This document shows, in pieces, positions 1 to 6,071 of a stretch of DNA of 7,781 bases; the first letter of the stretch is position 1; every line of letters starts with the position of its first letter. This stretch comes from Candidatus Dormiibacterota bacterium (lineage in GTDB: Bacteria; Chloroflexota; Dormibacteria; Dormibacterales; Dormibacteraceae): assembly GCA_003151665.1 (NCBI GenBank), contig PLYD01000112.1, positions 1-7,781 of the forward strand, given 5' to 3'. The position numbers and the translations under genes were made by a program. The notes beneath the pieces are model-generated. The model saw only the letters and a program-made list of their open reading frames with translations, did no database searches and was not told the DNA's origin.

Positions 1-526
1 GCCGCGGGTTGAGCCTGCGCTTGACGCGCTCCATCGTGATCAGTAGCTCTTGCATGCCCCTGAGAGCGAGAAACTCCGCCTGCAGTGGAACCAGGACCTC
101 GTCGGCTGCGACCAGCGCGTTGATCACGATCAGGTCGAGCGAAGGCGGGCAGTCGATGATGATGAAGTCGTATCGCTTCTGCGCCGCTTCGAGCTTGTCG
201 CGCAGGATGCTTTCGCGGCCGATCTCGTTGATCATCTGGTTCTCGGCGCCGGCCAGCTCGACATCGGCAGGGATGTAGTGCACGCCCATCTGCGGCGCTT
301 CCTGCACGACGTCGGTGACAGTGGTTTCGGGATCCACGAGCAGGTCGTAAATGGTCTTCTCGATCGTGCTCGGGGGCTTCATGTAGAGGGTGAGGTGGCC
401 CTGGGCGTCGAGATCGATGAGCAATATCCGCTGCCCCAACTCCGCCAGGGCGGCGCCGAGGTTGACGGCGGTGGTGGTCTTGCCCACCCCCCCTTTTTGC
501 ATCGCTACGGCGATCGTTCGGGCCAA
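1..526 (-). CDS. parA: ParA/Soj chromosome-partitioning ATPase, N-terminal part (cut by left edge)
   Basis: The reverse strand encodes the first 175 residues of a Soj-type ParA, a nucleoid-binding ATPase that with ParB segregates the origin region. Visible motifs are the deviant Walker A (K11-G-G-V-G-K16-T-T-T, with the signature lysine K11), the switch I/Walker A' strand LLIDLDAQG at about 35-43, and Walker B FIIIDCPPS at about 121-129. The family's RRLNPR stretch lies at the cut edge. Soj proteins are usually about 250-260 residues, so roughly a third is missing and ParB may follow to the left. The chosen start is TTG at 526-524, which gives the classic MARTIAVA beginning. The only nearby ATG (Q10 context) would remove the first beta strand. 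There is no Shine-Dalgarno sequence. The codons for the P-loop form an A5G7 run (C7T5 on the plus strand, 487-498). The family call is very secure; the start is less so. Confidence 0.93.
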   Translation of the reverse strand, partial: MARTIAVAMQKGGVGKTTTAVNLGAALAELGQRILLIDLDAQGHLTLYMKPPSTIEKTIYDLLVDPETTVTDVVQEAPQMGVHYIPADVELAGAENQMINEIGRESILRDKLEAAQKRYDFIIIDCPPSLDLIVINALVAADEVLVPLQAEFLALRGMQELLITMERVKRRLNPR

Positions 527-536
527 GAGTGATGCG

Positions 537-542
537 AGTTTA
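537..542 (-). promoter_or_regulatory. Possible -10 element for parA
   Basis: On the minus strand the hexamer TAAACT lies 10 bases before the TTG start of parA. With no Shine-Dalgarno sequence in between, the transcript could be leaderless or nearly so. I see no convincing -35 hexamer at normal spacing, so this is weak. Confidence 0.22.
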
Positions 543-595
543 ACCCAAGGGGGCCGTGACCGCCCAAAACGTGGGTCGACCGGGGGCGGTGCTTC

Positions 596-601
596 TACAA
601 T
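596..601 (+). promoter_or_regulatory. Possible -10 element for the cvpA-like/catabolic operon
   Basis: TACAAT matches the sigma-70 -10 consensus at five of six positions, in the gap between the divergent parA and cvpA-like genes. A start of transcription near 608 would leave a leader of about 60 bases. The best -35 candidate, TCGACC at 576-581, is only 14 bases upstream, which is short. The rest of the 527-668 gap holds no other recognisable feature apart from the small inverted repeat at the cvpA start. Confidence 0.35.
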
Positions 602-662
602 TGGCCGCGGTGTACGGGACCCTTCGGATCGTAACGGTGCCGGTTCGGTTCACGTTCGCGGT

Positions 663-683
663 GATGTCGTGATCATTGACATC
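663..683 (+). repeat. Small inverted repeat enclosing the GTG start of the cvpA-like gene
   Basis: GATGTC (663-668) and GACATC (678-683) are perfect reverse complements separated by nine bases that begin with the GTG start codon. In RNA this could form a six-pair hairpin with the start codon in the loop. Such short repeats arise by chance, so a role is only a possibility. Confidence 0.3.
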
Positions 684-1424
684 GCCGTACTGCTGCTGTT
701 GGTGATCGCACTGATCATCGGCTACCAGCGAGGCGTGATCCAACCGCTGATGGCGGAGATTTTCTTCTTCGGCACGCTCCTGGTCATCTTCCGCTTCCAC
801 GACCAGTACACGAACGAGATGCAGAAGATCGCCCACCTGACCCCGGTCCTCAGCATCTTCCTGGCGATCATCCTGGCCATCGTCATGGGGGCGATCGGCG
901 GCGCCATTGGCGGCGCCTTCCATCGCCTGGAGTCGATCCGTGGTATCGACGGCCTCCTTGGCATCTTCGTCCACGTCGCCGTGACGCTGGTGGTCGTCTA
1001 CCTCGCCATCTCGGCGCTCGTGGTGCTCGACAACGCGTTCGAGCCCACTATAAAAAGCGTCAGCCTAACGCTGGCGCAGGTCAACACGCTCGAGACATGG
1101 GTCGAATCCAATCCGATCACGGCGGCGATGGTCTCCAAACAAGACCTGGCCACGCTGAAGGCGGCCGCCGGCGGCGCCGGCGGCGCCAACCTGAATAATG
1201 TCCAGGGCATTCACCAGCTGCAGCAGATCTACACCACCTTCCTTCAGCCCCAGCTGCACAGCTCGAGGAGCGCGCCGATCATCTTGAGCATCGGGAGGCA
1301 CCTGCCTTTCATCGGCCACGTTGGCCCGAACGACCTGCATCCGGCGCCGACCCCTCTGCCTTCCCCGAGCCCGACGGCCACGCCGAAACACTCGCCGACC
1401 CCCAAAGTGACTAAGAAACCCTAG
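669..1424 (+). CDS. CvpA-family-like membrane protein with Pro/Ser/Thr-rich C-terminal tail
   Basis: This 251-residue protein has four strongly hydrophobic segments at about 2-18, 24-42, 58-82 and 93-119. The spacing, the early short polar turn (GYQRG) and the R-G-I-D-G-L-L-G entry to helix 4 resemble the CvpA (colicin V production) family. Helix 3 carries tandem small-residue motifs (GAIGGAIGGA) typical of tight helix packing. CvpA proteins are usually about 160-180 residues. Here an extra soluble region follows (about 120-220), ending in a low-complexity P/S/T/K tail (225-251) that could span or contact the cell wall. The start is GTG 669, immediately before the hydrophobic segment. The frame is open back to 390, but that extension is antisense to the conserved parA and is not believable. 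A GGTGAT just upstream is at best a weak ribosome site. The next gene begins 11 bases after the stop, so the two are probably cotranscribed. Family membership is judged from topology and is moderate; the molecular role is unknown. Confidence 0.62.
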   Translation: MIIDIAVLLLLVIALIIGYQRGVIQPLMAEIFFFGTLLVIFRFHDQYTNEMQKIAHLTPVLSIFLAIILAIVMGAIGGAIGGAFHRLESIRGIDGLLGIFVHVAVTLVVVYLAISALVVLDNAFEPTIKSVSLTLAQVNTLETWVESNPITAAMVSKQDLATLKAAAGGAGGANLNNVQGIHQLQQIYTTFLQPQLHSSRSAPIILSIGRHLPFIGHVGPNDLHPAPTPLPSPSPTATPKHSPTPKVTKKP

Positions 1425-1430
1425 GAAAGG
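1424..1430 (+). promoter_or_regulatory. Ribosome binding site of the acyl-CoA dehydrogenase gene
   Basis: GGAAAGG lies five bases before the ATG at 1436 and overlaps the last base of the upstream stop codon. It is the clearest Shine-Dalgarno sequence in the window and fixes this start. Confidence 0.6.
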
Positions 1431-1435
1431 TAGAC

Positions 1436-2635
1436 ATGCTCGACCTGGCGCTGACCTCGGACCAAGAGCAGCTCGTCGACACGGTGCGCGACTTCTGCGC
1501 GCGCGAGTTCGCACCCACAATCGCCGCCAACGACAGGGCCGGTCACCACGACCCCGAGATCTTTGCCAAGCTCGCATCGATAGGGTTGCCGGGCGTTTGC
1601 TTCCCGCAGCGCTATGGAGGCTACGGCCTGGACTACCTGTCCCTGGGCCTCGTCTGCGAGGAGCTCGAGTACGTGGACACGGTCTATCGCACCGTGTTGT
1701 CGGTGCACGTAGGCCTTGTGGGAATGGGGCTTTACACCTGGGCCACCGAAGACCAGAAGCAGCGATGGCTTACGCCCATGGCACGTGGCGAAAAGCTTGC
1801 CTGCTACGGGCTGACCGAGCCCAATGCCGGGTCGGACGTCGCGTCCCTGCAGTCGACAGCGCGCCGCAATGGCGACAACTACATCCTCAACGGACAAAAG
1901 ATCTGGGTGTCGGACGCTGACACCGCGGATTTCCTCCTAGTCTTTGCCAAGACGGATCCCAAGGCGGGGGGCCGCGGCATTACCGCATTCATGCTCGACC
2001 GGGTTGCTTGCGGCAAGGCGCTGCGAACCGAGTCGATCGAGGGCAGGATGGGCATCCGCGCCGGCGATGTCGGGTCGATCTTCATGTCTGACGTAGAGGT
2101 GTCGGAGGCCGACCGAATCGGCGACGAGGGCGATGGCTTCAAGATCGCCATGAGCTGCCTTGACAACGGCCGGTACACAGTGGCCGCCGGTGCGACAGGC
2201 ACCGTGCGCGCGAGCCTCGACGCCTCGGTGAAATACGCCCGCGAGCGGAAGACGTTCGGCCAGGAGATCGGCCGGTACCAGCTCGTCCAGCAGATGGTCG
2301 CCCAGATGTCACGCGACTACGAGATCTGCCGGCTCCTGTACTTCAAGGTGGCGTGGATGAAGAACAAGGGCCTGCGGCACACGCGAAATGTTTCGATGGC
2401 CAAGCAGTACGCCACTGATGCAGCATTCAATGCAGCCAACGATGCGATCGAAGTGCACGGCGCCTACGGCTACTCCTCGGAGTATCCGGTTGAGCGTTTT
2501 CTGCGCAATGCGCGGGCGCCGATCATCTATGAGGGCACCCGCGAGGTGCACACGATCCTCCAGGGCGAATATGCGCTGGGTTACCGCGAGGACCGGCCGG
2601 TCAAGAAGTCACTCCCGCCCTACCAGCCAGATTGA
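1436..2635 (+). CDS. Acyl-CoA dehydrogenase, glutaryl-CoA dehydrogenase-like
   Basis: This is a complete 399-residue FAD-dependent acyl-CoA dehydrogenase, which would oxidise an acyl-CoA to the 2-enoyl-CoA and pass electrons to ETF. Family signature 1 is at 125-137 (GLTEPNAGSDVAS) and signature 2 at 341-360 (from HGAYGYSSEY). The catalytic base is E366 in the IYEGT motif. Several stretches resemble glutaryl-CoA dehydrogenase in particular: the ELEYVDTVYRTVLSV segment (77-90), where R85 falls at the position of the arginine that binds the glutaryl carboxylate, and the YEGTREVHTILQG end (365-377), similar to GCDH's YEGTHDIHALILG. Glutaryl-CoA dehydrogenase also decarboxylates its product to crotonyl-CoA in lysine/tryptophan breakdown; whether this enzyme does so cannot be read from sequence alone. 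ATG 1436 has a good ribosome site. The gene sits in a same-strand run with the transporter, ureohydrolase and amine oxidase downstream. Family is certain, substrate is inferred. Confidence 0.93.
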   Translation: MLDLALTSDQEQLVDTVRDFCAREFAPTIAANDRAGHHDPEIFAKLASIGLPGVCFPQRYGGYGLDYLSLGLVCEELEYVDTVYRTVLSVHVGLVGMGLYTWATEDQKQRWLTPMARGEKLACYGLTEPNAGSDVASLQSTARRNGDNYILNGQKIWVSDADTADFLLVFAKTDPKAGGRGITAFMLDRVACGKALRTESIEGRMGIRAGDVGSIFMSDVEVSEADRIGDEGDGFKIAMSCLDNGRYTVAAGATGTVRASLDASVKYARERKTFGQEIGRYQLVQQMVAQMSRDYEICRLLYFKVAWMKNKGLRHTRNVSMAKQYATDAAFNAANDAIEVHGAYGYSSEYPVERFLRNARAPIIYEGTREVHTILQGEYALGYREDRPVKKSLPPYQPD

Positions 2636-2664
2636 TCCGCGCCGCGGCCGCTGATCGAGGGGTC

Positions 2665-3999
2665 GTGGCAGCCGTCAACTCGGTGAGACGCAACCTGAGC
2701 CATATCGACTTCGTCGTCCTCTCCCTGTATTGGGTCGCCATCGGCTACCTGTGGACGAGCCTCGGCGGCTTGATCCTGCCCGACATGGTCATCCAGCTCG
2801 TGGGCAGGGAGCATGAGGGCTTGGCACTCGGGGTGCTGGAGGCCGTGGGTTCTTTGATGGCCGTGGTCTGGCAGCCAATCGCCGGTGCGCTATCCGACCG
2901 CACGACGACGCGGTTCGGGCGGCGGAGCCCGTACATCGCGGCCGGCACCATGGGCGATGTCGTTTTTCTGATCGGCCTCGCGCTGTCAGGCACCTTCGGC
3001 ATGGTGCTGATCTTCTACTTCCTTCTGCAGGCGGCCTCCAACACGGCCCAGGGTCCGTACCAGGGCCTGATGCCCGACGTCGTCCCTGAAGCTCAGCGTG
3101 GGACCGCGTCTGGCTATTTCGGCGTCGCGAACGTGGTGGGACTTCTAGCCGGCACGTTGGGTTCAGGGTGGATGCTGGCAAACGTCGGCCGGACTGCTGC
3201 CCTCCTCAGCATCAGTGCCCTGCTCGTCGTGACCATGCTGGCTACGGTTCTGTTCATCCCAGATCGCGCAACCCGGACGTCCAGCCAGTTCAAGAGCGTC
3301 CGCGAAGCCATCACCACGACATTTGCGCGGCCGCTTCGCTACCCCGCCTTTCTGTGGCTAATGGCATCGCGGCTCCTCATCCTGATGGGGTTGGTCGGGG
3401 TCCAGAGCTTCGTGTTTTTCTACTTCAACAATGTTTTCTTTCACAACGACCGCCTGGACACCATCAGGGCCAGCTACACGCTGCTCGGCCTGGTGATATT
3501 CGCGGCCTTCGTGGTGTCGTGGCCGGCGGCCCGCGCGTCGGACCGCTTCGGCCGGCGCCCCTTCATCCTGATCGGCGGCCTGATGGGTGCTCTCGGGGTG
3601 CTCATGCTCGTGTTCAGCCACTACCAGCTGCTACCCACGCAGCTGGTGGAACCCCTGACGCGAATGCTGAGGGTGCCACCGCTGGCGGCACAGGCGACCC
3701 TGGTCGGAGTCCTGATCGGAATCGGCTACGGTGTCTTTTTCTCTGTCGACTGGGCTTTCATCCAAGACGTCATTCCCACACAGGAGGCAGGGTTGTTTAT
3801 GGGTTTCAGCAATATCGCGACGGCCGGGTCCGGCATCATCGCCCGCTTGATCGGCGGTTTTCTTCTGGATCCTTTCAACCACGGACCGAAGCTGCTCGGC
3901 TTGCCGGGCGGCTTTGCTGTCATCTTCTCGATATTCAGTGCATCGCTACTGGTAGGAGCGTTACTGATCTTGAAGGTGCCTGAGGCACGAAAACGATGA
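2665..3999 (+). CDS. MFS transporter (SLC45/GPH-like, twelve transmembrane segments)
   Basis: This major facilitator superfamily permease of about 444 residues lies in the cytoplasmic membrane. Motif A occurs in both halves: GALSDRTTTRFGRRSPYI at 74-91 and ASDRFGRRPFI at 291-301. The long first copy with the extra TTTRF residues, and the PYQGLMPDVVPEAQRGTASG stretch (131-150), resemble the SLC45/GPH-type sugar and amino-sugar carriers more than drug exporters. Hydrophobic stretches account for about twelve helices, with a basic/polar loop around 200-228 between the halves. The start is uncertain. GTG 2665 is preferred because it follows a GAGG (2657-2660), though closely. TTG 2632 overlaps the upstream stop and adds eleven residues; GTG 2683 is also in frame. 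The stop overlaps the ureohydrolase ATG (ATGA), which suggests translational coupling. It may import the substrate of the downstream enzymes. The substrate is unknown. Confidence 0.88.
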   Translation: MAAVNSVRRNLSHIDFVVLSLYWVAIGYLWTSLGGLILPDMVIQLVGREHEGLALGVLEAVGSLMAVVWQPIAGALSDRTTTRFGRRSPYIAAGTMGDVVFLIGLALSGTFGMVLIFYFLLQAASNTAQGPYQGLMPDVVPEAQRGTASGYFGVANVVGLLAGTLGSGWMLANVGRTAALLSISALLVVTMLATVLFIPDRATRTSSQFKSVREAITTTFARPLRYPAFLWLMASRLLILMGLVGVQSFVFFYFNNVFFHNDRLDTIRASYTLLGLVIFAAFVVSWPAARASDRFGRRPFILIGGLMGALGVLMLVFSHYQLLPTQLVEPLTRMLRVPPLAAQATLVGVLIGIGYGVFFSVDWAFIQDVIPTQEAGLFMGFSNIATAGSGIIARLIGGFLLDPFNHGPKLLGLPGGFAVIFSIFSASLLVGALLILKVPEARKR

Positions 4000-4880
4000 A
4001 CCTGGACGGTCTGTTGCCGTGGGGTGGCCTCGCTGGAGCTCCTTTCGACGCGGCCGACATGGTCGTCGCGGGCATCCCCTACGACGGTTCAGCTGTCTAC
4101 AGGAAGGGGGCGGCTCTCGCTCCCGCGCGCATCCGCTCGCTGTCGGCCGCGATGCCGCCGGTCACCGAGGACGGCCAGGTGCTCCAGGGGCTGCGCGTCC
4201 ACGACATGGGTGATCTCGACGTCGGTCCTGACATCGGCGAGGGTTGGATGCGAGTAGCGGAGCACCTGGCCGCCGTGCCGCTGAGCTCGCTGCTGACCGT
4301 CCTCGGCGGCGACCACTGCACCGCCATCGCCACCATCGCCGCACAGGCGCGCCGGCACCCTGACATGCAGATCCTGTGGGTCGACGCCCACCCGGACCTG
4401 TGCGATTTCTCGCGCGGAGGGCGTTGGACTTGCGGTTGTGCGATGCGCCGCGCGCTCGAGGTGTCGGCCATCGACCCCGCCAGGGTTGTCATCGCCGGCG
4501 GGCGCGACTATGACCCCGAGGAGGTTGAGTTCATCAAAGCCACGGGCATTCTGCTGGTGTCGGCGCGAGAGCTGGCAGCCGATCCCGCCGCCGCGGCCCA
4601 AGCGATCGGGGACCGTTTGGCGGGTAAGAAAGTGCACGTCTCGTTCGACATCGATGCCCTCGATCCCGCATTCGCTCCAGGCACCGAGATCCCGTCAGCT
4701 GGGGGGATGTCGACGCGGCAGGCTCTCGACCTTCTCGGGGCGGTCCTCGCACGGACAAGCCCAGTTGGTTTCGATTTGGTCGAGGTGTCTCCGCCGTTCG
4801 ACAATGGAGACATCACCAGCTTCGCAGCGCTGAAGCTCATCTTCGAGTTCTGGGGAATGTCCTGGAATGGAAAGCGCTGA
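3996..4880 (+). CDS. Ureohydrolase (arginase/agmatinase family), substrate unassigned
   Basis: This complete 294-residue member of the arginase/agmatinase fold would hydrolyse a guanidino or related amidino group to urea (or formamide in formimidoylglutamase) plus an amine. All six binuclear-metal ligands are present: H107 in GGDHC, D130/H132/D134 in DAHPD, and D218/D220 in SFDIDALDP. The family glutamate E263 is in EVSPPFD. Length and order match agmatinases and guanidinobutyrases. The active-site loop is unusual: where agmatinases and arginases have a His-Gly pair after the DAHxD motif, this protein reads W144-T-C146-G-C148. The GTGTPE-like segment after the last metal motif reads GTEIPSAGG. 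These changes make agmatine or arginine uncertain as substrate; 4-guanidinobutyrate, 3-guanidinopropionate, creatine-like compounds or guanidine remain open. The ATG overlaps the transporter stop by four bases, with GAGG ten bases upstream. The oxidase gene overlaps its end by 14 bases. Confidence 0.9.
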   Translation: MNLDGLLPWGGLAGAPFDAADMVVAGIPYDGSAVYRKGAALAPARIRSLSAAMPPVTEDGQVLQGLRVHDMGDLDVGPDIGEGWMRVAEHLAAVPLSSLLTVLGGDHCTAIATIAAQARRHPDMQILWVDAHPDLCDFSRGGRWTCGCAMRRALEVSAIDPARVVIAGGRDYDPEEVEFIKATGILLVSARELAADPAAAAQAIGDRLAGKKVHVSFDIDALDPAFAPGTEIPSAGGMSTRQALDLLGAVLARTSPVGFDLVEVSPPFDNGDITSFAALKLIFEFWGMSWNGKR

Positions 4881-6009
4881 CGTAGTAATCGTCGGTGGCG
4901 GCATCAGCGGATGCGCGCTCGCCTACCAGCTGGCGAAGCGCAAGGTCGACGTCGTGCTCCTGGAAAGGGAGACGTTGGGGTCGCAATCGACAGGAAAGTG
5001 CGCTGGCGGCGTGCGCCAGCAGTTCTCGACCGAAGACAACGTAAAGGTGATGCGCCTGTCGGTGAAGCTGCTCGAGTCCTTCGAGCAGGAGACAGGACAC
5101 CCTGCTGACTTTCGCCAGATCGGCTACCTGTTCGTCTTCACGCAGCCGCAGCAGGTCGAGGACTTCCGGCACAACATGGAAATGTGGCATCGCGTCGGCC
5201 TCACCGAAGCGCGGTGGGTGGACCCGACTGAGGCCGCGAAGATGGTCCCCGTCTTGAACGTGGATGACGTCCTCGGCTGCACCTTCTGCCCCACCGACGG
5301 CATCGCCAGCCCGAATGACGTCACCGTCGGCTACGCGACGGCCGCCCGGCGCCTGGGCGCGCGGTTGAAAGAAGGGGTCGAGGTCGCCGGCATCGACATC
5401 GCATCCGGCAGAGTGCAGGGGGTTCGCACCTCTGGCGGCGATATCGCGACCCGCCTGGTGATCAACTGCGCGGGGCCCTGGGCAGCTTCGATCGGCCGCA
5501 TGGCCGGGCTCGAGATCCCGGTGCTTCCCTATCGACGGCACATTGCGGTCACCGGCAGCTTCCCGGCGGTTCCGCGCAACACGCCGATGACCGTCGATTT
5601 CCACACCTCGCTGTACTTCCACCCGGAAGGTGACGGTGTGCTGATGGGCATGAGCGATCGGACCGAGCCACCGGCCTACGTGACCGATGTCAACTGGGAC
5701 TTCCTGGAGAAGATGTTCGAGCAGGCGGCGCGGCGAGCGCCGGCGCTCGCGGGGGCCGGCGTGAAGACGGCGTGGGCCGGCCTTTACGAGTCCACGCCCG
5801 ACCACCAGGCGATCCTTGGCCCGATCGCAGAGGTTGAAGGTTTCTGGTGCGCCGCCGGCTTCAGCGGCCACGGTTTCATGCAGGCGCCGGCCGCCTCGCT
5901 GCTCCTGACCCAGCTGCTTCTAGACAAGAAATCCGAGATCGACATCTCGTCGTTTGCGTTCGAACGTTTCGCGCGAGGATCGCTGGTGACGGAGCGCAAC
6001 ATCATCTAG
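4867..6009 (+). CDS. FAD-dependent amine/amino-acid oxidoreductase (DAO family, sarcosine oxidase beta-like)
   Basis: This complete 380-residue DAO-superfamily flavoenzyme would oxidise a secondary or primary amine, such as an N-methyl amino acid, proline or D-amino acid, to the imine. The N-terminal Rossmann motif is VVIVGGGISG (6-15), with the ribose-binding acidic residue E33 after strand 2. Characteristic blocks are STGKCAGGVRQQFS (41-54), NCAGPWA (200-206), WAGLYESTPDHQAILG (303-318) and AAGFSGHGFMQAP (329-341), all typical of sarcosine oxidase beta/proline dehydrogenase beta-like proteins. G305 stands where monomeric sarcosine oxidase has its flavin-linking cysteine, so flavin is probably non-covalent. 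No alpha, gamma or delta sarcosine oxidase subunits or THF-binding domain are in the window, so a single-subunit enzyme is more likely. The ATG lies inside the ureohydrolase gene, with GGGGA ten bases upstream (14-bp overlap), which suggests coupled translation. Amine oxidation after urea release is a natural pairing. Exact substrate is unknown. Confidence 0.9.
   Translation: MESADVVIVGGGISGCALAYQLAKRKVDVVLLERETLGSQSTGKCAGGVRQQFSTEDNVKVMRLSVKLLESFEQETGHPADFRQIGYLFVFTQPQQVEDFRHNMEMWHRVGLTEARWVDPTEAAKMVPVLNVDDVLGCTFCPTDGIASPNDVTVGYATAARRLGARLKEGVEVAGIDIASGRVQGVRTSGGDIATRLVINCAGPWAASIGRMAGLEIPVLPYRRHIAVTGSFPAVPRNTPMTVDFHTSLYFHPEGDGVLMGMSDRTEPPAYVTDVNWDFLEKMFEQAARRAPALAGAGVKTAWAGLYESTPDHQAILGPIAEVEGFWCAAGFSGHGFMQAPAASLLLTQLLLDKKSEIDISSFAFERFARGSLVTERNII
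5733..5750. repeat. Perfect 18-bp palindrome inside the oxidase gene
   Basis: GCGAGCGCCGGCGCTCGC is its own reverse complement over all 18 bases, with no spacer. It lies in codons for an Ala/Arg-rich stretch (RRAPALAG, about residue 289-296). GC-rich codons make this easier to reach by chance; no function is claimed. Confidence 0.5.
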
Positions 6010-6071
6010 CGTCCGGCGCTCGCAATGTCGAATTTGGCCCGCGCGGCGTCCCTTGGAGTACCCGTGCGGCG

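Noticed and set aside
50..532. 160-residue plus-strand open frame over the parA region
   Set aside because: Shadow of the clearly conserved minus-strand parA; composition is that of a reversed coding strand.
390..668. N-terminal extension of the cvpA-like frame back to an ATG at 390
   Set aside because: It runs antisense through the conserved ParA P-loop region and has no membrane or family character; the hydrophobic protein begins naturally at GTG 669.
1048..1058. TATAAAAAG, resembling an AT-rich promoter element
   Set aside because: It lies inside the cvpA-like coding region with no -35 partner and nearly 400 bases before the next gene, which has its own adjacent ribosome site.
1155..1188. 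GGCGGC-rich repeat-like tract
   Set aside because: It is low-complexity coding sequence for an Ala/Gly linker in the cvpA-like protein, not a separate repeat element.
3168..3983. 271-residue plus-strand open frame inside the MFS gene
   Set aside because: Pro/Arg-rich out-of-frame reading of the transporter, without hydrophobic segments or motifs.
4837..5871. 344-residue minus-strand open frame opposite the amine oxidase
   Set aside because: Arg/His/Asp-rich composition with no recognisable motif; it mirrors a high-GC gene with all oxidase motifs intact on the other strand.
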